A DNA stretch of 40,504 nucleotides from Nostoc sp. JL33 (GTDB lineage: Bacteria; Cyanobacteriota; Cyanobacteriia; Cyanobacteriales; Nostocaceae): NCBI RefSeq assembly GCF_017114985.1, contig NZ_JABXKP010000057.1, positions 1 to 40,504 on the forward strand. The letters run 5' to 3'. This document shows positions 17,055-25,235 of the stretch, piece after piece (the stretch's first letter is position 1; the number at the start of each line of letters is the position of its first letter). A program made the position numbers and the translations under genes. The notes below the pieces were generated by a model. The model was not told the DNA's origin, ran no database searches, and worked only from the letters and a program-made list of their open reading frames with translations.

Positions 17055-19319
17055 CTACTTCAGATAAATCAGCAAATTCAATCCTGGAATTGTGCGGGAA
17101 AGTGTCCACAAAACTAGGGTGATGTAAATTACACCCAAACTCCATTGATACCAAGCTAGTGCAGAGATGATACCTGGTAAGTGTTCGTCTCGCAAGCGAA
17201 TATCGTTAAATCCTAATTTAAGTAGGTTATTGAGGCTAAAATCATAGTAGTTGAACCAGTTCCAACGGCGATCGCCCAACAGAGGCATATATCGTTCCCG
17301 AAATGTCTGATTCCTTGGTATCACTGGCAAACGTCCAATCAATAATCGTAACTGGCGAAATGTGCCGTCTTCTGTGAAGTAAGAAACGTCCATTAAATCG
17401 TGATAACGTCCTTGTTGGTAAAGTCGGATCAATAAAGCCACTGGGACGGGGACAATAATTATGAAAAGACACCCCAATGTCAGCCAAGGTTGTTCAGCAT
17501 TGCGAAAGATAGCTAGTAAGCTGAAGAATTCTAAAACGCTAAAACTGACTAATATCGAAATGGTTTCGTAGGATGTAGGAATAATTGGTACGGGGTGCAG
17601 CCGACGATAGCGATCTACTAGCCAAAATAGTAAGCCGAAATAAGCGATCGCTAATCCTCCCACGCCAAAGACTAACCAAAAATTCGTACCATAGCCACTC
17701 AACAACAACAGTACACTTAATGCTAACCAACTCCAAGCTTGCAGTAACCATTCACCGATAGAAAGTGGTTCACCTACAATTAAGTAATCGCTCAATTGTG
17801 TATATTTTTCTAAATCGATGTCTGCTAAGGAGAGTAACTCACTGCTGTTGCGAAATGGTTTTATTAGACGATGTTGGGCGATCGCTTCGGCTTGAGGTGC
17901 AGAAAAACCCAGGTTAATCAAACTTGCAACGGAGGCACTATTAATATTTGTAGCCGTCAAACGGCGGCTCATTTCTACTAATCGCAGTTGCTGTTTTGTG
18001 TACTCCAGTTCATTAGCATCGCTAACTTGCTGTTGCTGACGAAAATTTTGCCCCAAATTCCGCAAGATATTTTGATTACCTTGCAATGTCGGGATGCAAA
18101 ACATCTTACCAATCTGACCGGGATTTCCTAAAATTTTTGCTTGGTTGGAGTTAAAAGTTAAACCAGGTACGCTTAAACAAGCCTCTGTACTAAACCTCGC
18201 ATCGCTAAAATCTGCTTGGTTAAGAATGTTCGCACCTTGCATATTTACGAATTGGTTAAACTCCGCTTCCCGGAAGCTCACAGCTTGCTCAAAAATCACT
18301 TCTGTTAAAAGGAGAAACTGATTAAAATTCGCTTTAGTAAACTGTACTTGATTCGCAAAGCGCACATCAGAAAAATCAGCATTTTCTTGCCACTGCACAC
18401 TATTGAATTTAGCTAACTGTTTAAAATTTGCCTGGTTGAAATTGGCAGTTTTTTCAAAGATACTGCTTTGAAAATCAGCGATTTCCTGAAATCTGATTTT
18501 TTTAAAATTAGCTTTTTCAAAAAAAATACTGCCCTGAAAATTGCTTGGTTGGTAGAAGGTAGCGCTGGTGAAACTAACGGAACGGCCAAATCTAGTTTCA
18601 GTCCAGTTAGTGGGTTGGAGAAAAGTTGCACCTTGGGCATCTACAGACTGAAGAAAGAACGTATTAGGGAACTTTACTTCGCCATTGAAGCGAGTTTGCA
18701 CCAGTGTCAATGCACCACGAAAGACGGCGATTTCACTCGATGGAGTTGACTGTGTTCCTAATAGCGATCGGCAATCTTTCGAGTTGGGTAAAGCGTAGGC
18801 GTAGCCCGTCGTAGATATAGCGAGTGACTGCAAGCAAACAAAGCGCAAACGTTCTAGTTCTTCTTGTTCAGTGGCGGTGAAAATGGGAGCGATCGCTTGC
18901 GAGTACAAGGGTGTTCTTAAACCCAAATCACTACCCACAAAATCCCCCAGAATCAGGGCATAGCTGAGGTCTAAACCCAGAGGTTTTGCACCTAACTCTT
19001 TTCGCAGCAGTTGGTAAAAAGCATCACGGAAGCTGGCATTTTCTGACCGTAAATCAATCACCATCTTCTGCAAATCTACGGTCAAATTGCCTTCACGGAG
19101 CATTGGTGTGCGTAGTCGTTCTTGTAATAATTCTAGAGTTAAGGGTGTGCGTTCTGGTTGCGTTTGTGTTGCCGAAGCAGGGAGGGGGAAGAAGAGGAGA
19201 AGAATTGATAAAACGCAAAGGAACGCAAAGGGAAGCGCAGAGGTACGCAGAGAGAGCTTTCTGGGTATCTTTGCGTTTAATTTCTGCGTGCCTATGCGTT
19301 TAAAAAATAAATTATGCAA
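17055..19319 (-). CDS. pentapeptide-repeat membrane protein with helix-hairpin-helix
   Basis: A 754-residue exported or membrane protein. Residues 25-50 form a signal-peptide-like segment ending LPASA. Residues about 205-380 are pentapeptide repeats of the A(D/N)F type (ANFNQANFKQLAKF, ADFSDVRF). Residues 457-500 are a ComEA-like helix-hairpin-helix (TNINSASVASLINLGFSAPQ). Membrane segments follow at about 525-570, 595-640 and 732-750. The role is unknown; the repeat helix is probably on the outer face. The only upstream start codon is a TTG at 19319, ten bases after the stop of the oxidoreductase gene, suggesting one transcript. The bases coding for residues about 7-42 look like a dispersed repeat (AACGCAAAG units on the plus strand), so the N-terminus is in doubt. 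Confidence 0.8.
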   Translation of the reverse strand: MHNLFFKRIGTQKLNAKIPRKLSLRTSALPFAFLCVLSILLLFFPLPASATQTQPERTPLTLELLQERLRTPMLREGNLTVDLQKMVIDLRSENASFRDAFYQLLRKELGAKPLGLDLSYALILGDFVGSDLGLRTPLYSQAIAPIFTATEQEELERLRFVCLQSLAISTTGYAYALPNSKDCRSLLGTQSTPSSEIAVFRGALTLVQTRFNGEVKFPNTFFLQSVDAQGATFLQPTNWTETRFGRSVSFTSATFYQPSNFQGSIFFEKANFKKIRFQEIADFQSSIFEKTANFNQANFKQLAKFNSVQWQENADFSDVRFANQVQFTKANFNQFLLLTEVIFEQAVSFREAEFNQFVNMQGANILNQADFSDARFSTEACLSVPGLTFNSNQAKILGNPGQIGKMFCIPTLQGNQNILRNLGQNFRQQQQVSDANELEYTKQQLRLVEMSRRLTATNINSASVASLINLGFSAPQAEAIAQHRLIKPFRNSSELLSLADIDLEKYTQLSDYLIVGEPLSIGEWLLQAWSWLALSVLLLLSGYGTNFWLVFGVGGLAIAYFGLLFWLVDRYRRLHPVPIIPTSYETISILVSFSVLEFFSLLAIFRNAEQPWLTLGCLFIIIVPVPVALLIRLYQQGRYHDLMDVSYFTEDGTFRQLRLLIGRLPVIPRNQTFRERYMPLLGDRRWNWFNYYDFSLNNLLKLGFNDIRLRDEHLPGIISALAWYQWSLGVIYITLVLWTLSRTIPGLNLLIYLK

Positions 19320-19328
19320 ATTGTTCGA

Positions 19329-20336
19329 TCATTCGTCGCTAATAAGTAGAACAATTTTACCTGTCACAGAACCGCTTTCAATTAATTGGTGCGCCTTAGC
19401 CGCTTCTTTCAAGGGAAATTTCTGGCTAACATGGATTTTTAATTTGCTTTCATCGATCCAGGTGGCACATTGTTCGAGAATTTCTGCATGGTGCTGGAGG
19501 CTGTCTTCCAATCCTAGCAACGCTGGTGTCAACATTAATTCTAAACCAATGCGGAGATTACGTAGTCTAGCAGTTTTCCAAACAGTATTGGCATCTGGTT
19601 CGAGAATCGTCACAATATCACCATATACTCGCACTGCGGGGAAGGTTTTGTGAAAGGTTTCGCCGCCTATGGTATCAAAAGCTAAGTCAACGCCTTCGCG
19701 GTTAGTCCAATCTAATACCGCTTGCACAAAGTCTGTTTGTTTGTAAAAAATTACATGATCAGCACCGAGTTGTTTGACGAAATTAGCTTTTTCCTCAGAA
19801 CCGACTGTGGTGGAAACAGTTGCACCTTTGAGTTTCGCCAATTGAATTGCTACATGACCGACACCACCAGCACCTGCATGAATCAAAACCCGTTCCCCAG
19901 GTTCCAATCGTCCCCGTTCATATAAAGCTTCCCAGGCGGTGATTAACACCAAAGGCGCTGCTGCTGCTTCCGCAAAGGAGATAGAAGCAGGTTTACGTGC
20001 CACAAACCGCTCATCCACAACGGTATATTCAGCATAATTTCCTTGGTGTGCGCCCAAGCCGCCGTAGCAAAAATATACTTCATCGCCTGGGCGAAAACGC
20101 TGAACGCCAGCACCTACCGCTTCGACAATACCTGCACCATCACATCCTAAAATTGTCGGCGTGCGATCGGGGTAGAAAGTGCCTCGGCTACGAAGTTTTG
20201 TGTCAATGGGGTTAATGCCAGCCGCCACTAAACGCACTAAAAGTTGATTATTATCTACAGGAACAGCAGGGTTTGGCACTTCCTGTTCTTGCAAAACTTC
20301 GGGACTGCCAGATGCTGTCATCAAGACTGCTTTCAC
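19329..20336 (-). CDS. NADPH:quinone oxidoreductase-like MDR enzyme
   Basis: A 335-residue medium-chain dehydrogenase/reductase of the zeta-crystallin/quinone-oxidoreductase branch. The N-terminal GroES-like part has VRLVAAGINPIDTKLRS (about 33-49) and ILGCDGAGIVEAVGAGV. The cofactor-binding Rossmann part has HAGAGGVGHVAIQLAKLKG (about 153-171). The catalytic zinc cysteine and histidine of alcohol dehydrogenases are not in the usual places, which fits NADPH-dependent reduction of quinones or enones. The physiological substrate is unknown. The ATG at 20336 gives the typical MKAVLMTASGSPEVL start. It lies 10 bases upstream of the pentapeptide-repeat gene on the same strand. Confidence 0.9.
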   Translation of the reverse strand: MKAVLMTASGSPEVLQEQEVPNPAVPVDNNQLLVRLVAAGINPIDTKLRSRGTFYPDRTPTILGCDGAGIVEAVGAGVQRFRPGDEVYFCYGGLGAHQGNYAEYTVVDERFVARKPASISFAEAAAAPLVLITAWEALYERGRLEPGERVLIHAGAGGVGHVAIQLAKLKGATVSTTVGSEEKANFVKQLGADHVIFYKQTDFVQAVLDWTNREGVDLAFDTIGGETFHKTFPAVRVYGDIVTILEPDANTVWKTARLRNLRIGLELMLTPALLGLEDSLQHHAEILEQCATWIDESKLKIHVSQKFPLKEAAKAHQLIESGSVTGKIVLLISDE

Positions 20337-20435
20337 GAATCTTTCCTCCTGGCTTTAGATGCACGTTCATTTGCAACTTTAGCGCAAAAGGGTGGACACA
20401 GAGCTATGTCTGAGGGAAAACTGTGTCACCGATAG

Positions 20436-20506
20436 CGTAGCGGTAGCGAGTCCGCGTTTGCGCAGCGTCTCGTAGAGAGCGTCATAGCCCGTCGTAGACA
20501 TCGCGC
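20436..20506. repeat. compound dispersed repeat upstream of the toxin-antitoxin pair
   Basis: A run of short palindromic units of the AGCGGTAGCGAGTC and GCCCGTCGTAGACATCGCG type fills the space up to the promoter of the antitoxin gene. The same unit CCCGTCGTAGACAT occurs at about 36801-36814, and a variant lies near 18806. Confidence 0.55.
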
Positions 20507-20512
20507 TAACGC

Positions 20513-20538
20513 TATAATAAACGTACATTTAAATGTAC
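20513..20538 (+). promoter_or_regulatory. promoter -10 box and palindromic operator
   Basis: TATAAT (20513-20518) is followed at once by the perfect 16-base palindrome GTACATTTAAATGTAC (20523-20538), 10 bases before the antitoxin ATG. The expected transcription start falls inside the palindrome. Phd/YefM-type antitoxins bind such palindromes to repress their own operon, so this is a likely operator. No convincing -35 box is seen. Confidence 0.65.
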
Positions 20539-20548
20539 ACTTATCTAG

Positions 20549-20812
20549 ATGCCAAAATACCTAAGCATAACGGAAGCTCGACGACAATTGTTAGATTTGC
20601 CGGATGAATTGAAAGATGAACCAGTGATCATCACCAAGCATGGTAAACCTGTGATGGCAGCACTTAGTTTTGATCAATTTGAATCTCTGTTGGAAACTCT
20701 AGCAATCTTATCTGATCGGGAGTTTGCCCATCAGCTACGGGAGAGTATAGATCAGGGAGAACGAGGAGAAACCATTAACTGGAAGGAAGCAAAAGCCCAA
20801 CTTGGACTCTGA
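20549..20812 (+). CDS. Phd/YefM family antitoxin
   Basis: An 87-residue antitoxin. The N-terminal Phd/YefM DNA-binding fold is clear: YLSITEARRQLLDLPDEL, then EPVIITKHGKPVMAALSFDQ (about 24-43). The C-terminal half is acidic and helical (AHQLRESIDQGERGETINW), the part that wraps the toxin. It would neutralise the downstream toxin and repress the operon through the palindrome just upstream. There is no ribosome site before the ATG, and the predicted leader is only about 24 bases. The gene overlaps the toxin gene by 11 bases. Confidence 0.92.
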   Translation: MPKYLSITEARRQLLDLPDELKDEPVIITKHGKPVMAALSFDQFESLLETLAILSDREFAHQLRESIDQGERGETINWKEAKAQLGL

Positions 20813-21137
20813 TATACCACAACCCGCCAATATAGAGTATGAAATTGAACTGACACCACTAGCTTTAGAAATGTTGGCTGGTGTTAAAGATCAGCGTCAT
20901 CAGAAATCTTTGAGCGATCGCATCGATAAACTCAAAATAGATCCAGAAAAGCAGGGAAAACCTCTAATTGACAAGCTTAAGGGATATCGCAGTGTCAGGG
21001 CTGTCGGTCAACGGTACAGAATTATTTATAAAGTAGAGCTAGAGAAAGTCGTGGTTTTAGTGGTTGGGGTAGGACTACAGAAAGAGGGTAGCAAAGGAGA
21101 TATTTATACACTCTTGCAGAAATTGTTGGAGGAATGA
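20802..21137 (+). CDS. RelE/ParE-superfamily toxin
   Basis: A 111-residue toxin. The core from IEYEIELTPLALEMLAGV to the strands RSVRAVGQRYRIIYKVELEKVV matches the RelE/ParE fold, with the usual arginines in the RAVGQRYRI strand. RelE-type members cut mRNA at the ribosome, ParE-type members block gyrase; which applies here cannot be told by eye. The only start in frame before the conserved core is a TTG at 20802, inside the last codons of the antitoxin gene, implying translational coupling. A tail of about 12 residues (KGDIYTLLQKLLEE) ends the protein. Confidence 0.9.
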   Translation: MDSDIPQPANIEYEIELTPLALEMLAGVKDQRHQKSLSDRIDKLKIDPEKQGKPLIDKLKGYRSVRAVGQRYRIIYKVELEKVVVLVVGVGLQKEGSKGDIYTLLQKLLEE

Positions 21138-21497
21138 GTAATGTATGACGATAAGCTTCTTTGCATATAAGCACTTGTAGAAAAGTGGTTTCGGATTTGA
21201 AGCGCGTCCCTTGCGCGTCTCCAAGAGTTGGGCACGAAGTAAGAAGGAAGGGGCGATGCCTGCGGCGGTAAACTACGCGCTTTTGATTAGCAAATTATAC
21301 AAGGGCCGATTACTTTTGGTAATGTTATTTGTATCCCCAAGATTAGTAATTTGGGGAGTTCTGTATATTTACTCCTCGGTAAACTGACGCAATGTAACAA
21401 ATACTATTTACATTTAAGTATTATATGTTACTGTGGTCATACTATTTATGTTTATCAAAGGAGTCTAAGTAAAATTGTTTAAAAGGAAGAGTAATTT
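21138..21497 (+). promoter_or_regulatory. leader region of the wHTH/ATPase operon with a dyad
   Basis: No gene is seen in 360 bases. The left part has dispersed repeats (GCGATGCCTGCGGCGG near 21254). At 21394-21432 GTAACAAATACT and AGTATTATATGTTAC form an imperfect dyad with one 3-base bulge, about 65 bases before the ATG at 21498. It is a candidate operator for the winged-helix-like protein encoded next, or a promoter-embedded hairpin. The ribosome site is AAGGAAG (21483-21489). Confidence 0.4.
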
Positions 21498-22076
21498 ATG
21501 ACTAAACTCTCCATAGAGCAAATGCTTTACTTGCTTTATACAGTTGCCTACTCAGATGAGGGTACGGTAACTCAAGGTACTGTCAAAGAGCATTTGTCTA
21601 AAGAACTCAGAAAAAATGCTGATGATATATACAACAGTTTATCTCAGCAATATTTACTAGAATCTCCCAAGAGAAGGCGGATTTCAGTCACAGAAGAGGG
21701 CAGAAAAGCGCTTGTCGCTAATCTACAAACTACAGACTACAAATTTGACTCTTCAAAAGGGCAAAAAGTTCTAAACACTCTTCTGCATTGCCTTAAGCTG
21801 ACATCTTTGAAAGACTATGTTTCTTCTGTGCCTATAGAAGACATGGACTTTGACACATTTGTAGAAAAGTTTAAAGAACTATATTTTGCAGAAAGAAAGC
21901 AACAAGAATTGCGTGGTGTTGTTGCTATTTACAGTCGAGATATTGTCCTTAAATTTAGGGATAATCACCCTATTTCTGAATCTAGATTGGATAATTACTT
22001 CAATACACTTAAATTAACTGGGAAAGTTTTTGCTGTTACCGAAAAAGAAGAAGAAATAATTCAATGGGTGGAGTAA
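21498..22076 (+). CDS. winged-helix-like protein, first gene of a two-gene operon
   Basis: A 192-residue soluble protein I do not recognise. Residues 1-75 look like a winged helix-turn-helix: helices in SIEQMLYLLYTVAYSDE and VTQGTVKEHLSKEL, a third helix near DDIYNSLSQQYL, and a wing with KRRRISVTEEGRKAL (about 57-71). The remainder is helical, without known motif (DFDTFVEKFKELYFAERKQ; DNYFNTLKLTGKVFAVTEK). It probably binds DNA or acts as a sensor or loader for its partner. Its stop codon lies three bases before the start of the ATPase gene, so the two are almost certainly co-translated. AT content and codon use resemble the partner gene more than the surrounding metabolic genes. Confidence 0.75.
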   Translation: MTKLSIEQMLYLLYTVAYSDEGTVTQGTVKEHLSKELRKNADDIYNSLSQQYLLESPKRRRISVTEEGRKALVANLQTTDYKFDSSKGQKVLNTLLHCLKLTSLKDYVSSVPIEDMDFDTFVEKFKELYFAERKQQELRGVVAIYSRDIVLKFRDNHPISESRLDNYFNTLKLTGKVFAVTEKEEEIIQWVE

Positions 22077-22079
22077 ATA

Positions 22080-23828
22080 ATGCCAGAAGATGCAGGTAAG
22101 AAAAAATTTATAAAAGACTTTTTGCAACAAGTTAAAGGAGGTGAAGGTTTCATAGAAGATATTTGGATTGAGCGTGTTGTTAGACCTCCAGGGTCAGATG
22201 GTGAGGGATCTACCGCTCTCAGTCTTTCTATGCGATCAATATCTAATATAACTCAGTTACTGGAAGACGATCTAAGATATACCTTTGATGAGGGCTACTT
22301 TGCCTTTAGATTTGTTGCAGCTGCGCTTGGTAGTGGTAAGACTTCACTTCTAACTTATTTACATGAATTAACCAAGACTCAACGTAATTACAGAAGTCTT
22401 TCTTTAGTAGTTCGCTTCCCACTTTCTGACTTGCTAAGGGTGGGTGGAGATCATAACTTTGGGATCAAATTGTACTGTTATATATTAGCTCACACTTTTT
22501 GGGAGTTATTACACAACCAAAACTTATCTCCATCAGTTAAAGAAGTAGCGAAACGTATTCTTAGCGATTTATTAGAAAGAAGCCGAGTTGCTGAACTTGA
22601 ATCGGCAAAAAATTTCAAAATCCAATTTTATCCTAAGTTTAACAAGTATCTTGTTGACAGTGGAGTTAGTTTTGAAGATTTTTTCTTTTATGTTATCTCT
22701 GAGGTCGCAGCTTTAGAGCCAGCTTTTACCTTTGTATACCTTACAGATGAGCTAGATCATCTCCAAGAATATCCCAATTATATTCTAGACACTAGATCAC
22801 TTTTTAAGGCATTAATTAAGGGAGTGCGCCAGCAGTTTAACTCAAAAGTAAATCTCCTAATCTATCTGGTAGGCACTACAGACAATGTAAAAGGTTTTAT
22901 TGCTGGAGATATTATATTAGAAAGCATCGTAGATAGAGCGGTTATCAATCTACATAAGGGCTATAGCAACGAGCTTGAGATGATTAGAGCTAAGATTGAT
23001 GAGCGGATTCAAGGTGCTTATCAGGGATATAATAATTTTGCAAAAGCATGGGAAGAAATTAAAAATATCCCCTTGAACCCTACTAATAATTTAAGGAAGT
23101 TTTGCCAGGACTACGCATCATCAGTACTGGAAATACACGAAAGATATTTTAGCGAAGCACCTGAGCAGTTATTTGAAGGCAATGCCCGCGAGTTAGTGGA
23201 AGCGCAATCTAGAACAAAGTGGGCAAGTTATTTGAGTAAATCTGCATATACTTTATCGGCAGTTTCAACTACAACTGTGCTATCGGGTCATGCATTTGAC
23301 TGCTACGTGGAATTGTTGCATAACGGTACAAGTGTAGCTAGAGCTTTTGGTGAAGCAAAGAACTATGAGCTTTTGAGTGGACACTTGCAGACGTTTGAGA
23401 AATGGTTAAGTGATGTTAATTTCAAGTCAAACGCAAACCCACCTGAGCTAGCTTTTATGATTGCCCCTTCATGCCCATCTTTGTTACACCGAAAGTTAGA
23501 GCTTAAAAATATTCAATTTATTGAATCTAAAAAAGTATCTCCAATATCGGCATCAGCCTCAACGCCTACACCAACGCCTACACCCACACCAGACTCAACA
23601 TCAGCATCACCACCTACTGCTATCAATATTAATAAGGCTGACAAAGATAGACTTATTGTTGCTTTCAAAGGTACAGGTGTAAAACAAACAACTATCGATA
23701 AGCTAATAAACCTTAGACAACGTAAAAGCTATATTCGCTTAGAAAGTCTGGCATCTGATCTGAAATTTACCGATGCAGTCAGAAAAAAACTTCAGGAAAA
23801 ATTGAATAAAGCGGAGATTTGCTTTTGA
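22080..23828 (+). CDS. P-loop ATPase with nuclease-like and helix-hairpin-helix domains
   Basis: A 582-residue protein of apparently composite design. Residues about 50-340 form a P-loop ATPase: Walker A is AALGSGKTS (81-89); Walker B is FVYLTDELD (218-226), whose DELD resembles ORC/Cdc6 and STAND ATPases; a sensor-1-like strand is YLVGTTDN (262-269). Residues about 375-475 contain FDCYVEL (D407) and, on the next strand, AFGEAKNY (E425, K427), the spacing of a PD-(D/E)xK nuclease core. A low-complexity Pro/Thr linker (488-512) follows. The end (about 513-575) is a ComEA-like helix-hairpin-helix (ININKADKDRL; GTGVKQTTIDKLINL). Motif reading suggests an ATP-controlled DNA-binding nuclease, possibly for defence. 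No named family was recognised. Confidence 0.75.
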   Translation: MPEDAGKKKFIKDFLQQVKGGEGFIEDIWIERVVRPPGSDGEGSTALSLSMRSISNITQLLEDDLRYTFDEGYFAFRFVAAALGSGKTSLLTYLHELTKTQRNYRSLSLVVRFPLSDLLRVGGDHNFGIKLYCYILAHTFWELLHNQNLSPSVKEVAKRILSDLLERSRVAELESAKNFKIQFYPKFNKYLVDSGVSFEDFFFYVISEVAALEPAFTFVYLTDELDHLQEYPNYILDTRSLFKALIKGVRQQFNSKVNLLIYLVGTTDNVKGFIAGDIILESIVDRAVINLHKGYSNELEMIRAKIDERIQGAYQGYNNFAKAWEEIKNIPLNPTNNLRKFCQDYASSVLEIHERYFSEAPEQLFEGNARELVEAQSRTKWASYLSKSAYTLSAVSTTTVLSGHAFDCYVELLHNGTSVARAFGEAKNYELLSGHLQTFEKWLSDVNFKSNANPPELAFMIAPSCPSLLHRKLELKNIQFIESKKVSPISASASTPTPTPTPTPDSTSASPPTAININKADKDRLIVAFKGTGVKQTTIDKLINLRQRKSYIRLESLASDLKFTDAVRKKLQEKLNKAEICF

Positions 23829-24175
23829 AAGGAGTGATAATTTTTTAGAAGGGGTAGAAAGATGCGAACGTCTCACTGTCTACGCCCCTAGGCCAGTTTT
23901 GAAAAAGGAAAAAACCGCGAAACATTATGTTTCACGGCTTTCGGTGTGGTGTGAGGAGCTTAACTAAATATCATGATAAAGTAACTGCCTAACAACAATG
24001 CACTCGTAACAATTTTGGTAACAGACTTTTTTTAGCGATCGCACTCTCAGATATAAATCCGGTGAGTCAAAAACTCCCAATCGTTTGACCAGCTTTGAAT
24101 GTGCAGGTTTGGTGGAAACAAGTGAGTCTCAAGGATGAGTTCAAAATCTGACTGCTTCTAACTTTAATCCTTTAC
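23829..24175. other. gap between convergent genes, hairpin at 23915-23937
   Basis: No gene is seen. CCGCGAAAC and GTTTCACGG (23915-23937, one internal mismatch) form a hairpin 90 bases after the ATPase gene, preceded by an A-run (AAGGAAAAAA). It may terminate transcription in either direction. A single HIP1-like GCGATCGC lies near 24037. Confidence 0.45.
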
Positions 24176-25189
24176 CTAACTTTCAAGCAAAGCACCACCA
24201 CAACTAGAACCACACCCAGCAGTACAACCATAGCAATAAGCAGCAGTTTGTATCTCACTAATCAGGTCTAAACTGCCAGCTTCTAAAAGTTTGCTAACTG
24301 TCAAGGTTTTACCATTGCGATTTTTCGCAGGTAAATTCATCATTTGGTTAAAGTCACAATCATATACATTGCCCAGATAGTCAATCGAAAGTTCATCACG
24401 ACACATTAAATGTTCAATCGTGCTGGGATTAAAATGTGACTCTAAAAACTGCAAATAGCTAGTGTACAGTTTTCTCCGCTCTAAATACATTTTGGTTCTA
24501 CCAACTGGTAAGTTGGTAATGGTGAACAGGTTGTTAAACACAATATTAAAATGTTCTTGTAAGAACATTTTGTAATCTCGTTCTAGGTTGGTCTGTTCAG
24601 GAGCTAAGGAAAATTTTTCACCCGTGGGTAGCAGGGGGTTAAATACCAAGTCCAAAGTTAAATTTGGCTCTTTACCATAGCCGAGTTGATTAAGCCACTG
24701 CAAAGCTTTGACTGAACTATCAAAAACACCAGCACCGCGCATTTTATCAACATTATCTGCTAGGTAGCAGGGTAGGGAAGCCACAACTCTTACTTGGTGT
24801 TTAGCAAAGTATTCTGGTAAATCAGCAAATCCATCTTCAAAATAAATGGTCAAATTAGACCGGACAATCACTTGTTTGCCAGTTGCTCTTGCTGCTTCTA
24901 CCAACGGCTTAAATCCATAATTCATTTCTGGTGCGCCACCAGTCAAATCCACAATTTGAATTTCGGGAAATTTATGGATTAGCGAAATCAATTGTTCACA
25001 AATTTCAGGAGAAAGTTCTTCTGTACGTTTTGGCCCAGCTTCCACATGACAGTGTATACAGGCAAGATTACAACGCTTACCTAGATTAATTTGTAAAACA
25101 GAGATTCCTTTTTTTGTCAAAGGGGAATTGAGTTTGCTTTTAAATGGTGTGACTGTTGAATCTAATGTAACTTTTGATTGAGTTTGCAT
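24176..25189 (-). CDS. arsS: arsenosugar biosynthesis radical SAM protein ArsS
   Basis: A 337-residue radical SAM enzyme. The iron-sulfur motif is C40-NLA-C44-IH-C47, followed by the SAM-binding GGAPE (LTGGAPEMNYGFK). The C-terminal extension (about 215-337) belongs to the DUF3641 type and ends with a cysteine-rich cluster, CYGCTAGCGSSCGG. Known ArsS enzymes add a 5'-deoxyadenosyl group to dimethylarsenite, giving the precursor of arsenosugars. The position next to arsM and a phosphate permease on the same strand supports this. The start is the ATG at 25189; only 46 bases separate it from the permease gene. Confidence 0.93.
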   Translation of the reverse strand: MQTQSKVTLDSTVTPFKSKLNSPLTKKGISVLQINLGKRCNLACIHCHVEAGPKRTEELSPEICEQLISLIHKFPEIQIVDLTGGAPEMNYGFKPLVEAARATGKQVIVRSNLTIYFEDGFADLPEYFAKHQVRVVASLPCYLADNVDKMRGAGVFDSSVKALQWLNQLGYGKEPNLTLDLVFNPLLPTGEKFSLAPEQTNLERDYKMFLQEHFNIVFNNLFTITNLPVGRTKMYLERRKLYTSYLQFLESHFNPSTIEHLMCRDELSIDYLGNVYDCDFNQMMNLPAKNRNGKTLTVSKLLEAGSLDLISEIQTAAYCYGCTAGCGSSCGGALLES

Positions 25190-25235
25190 TAGTTACTACT
25201 CCTTTAACATAGCAGAAATATATTCAATCAATTTT

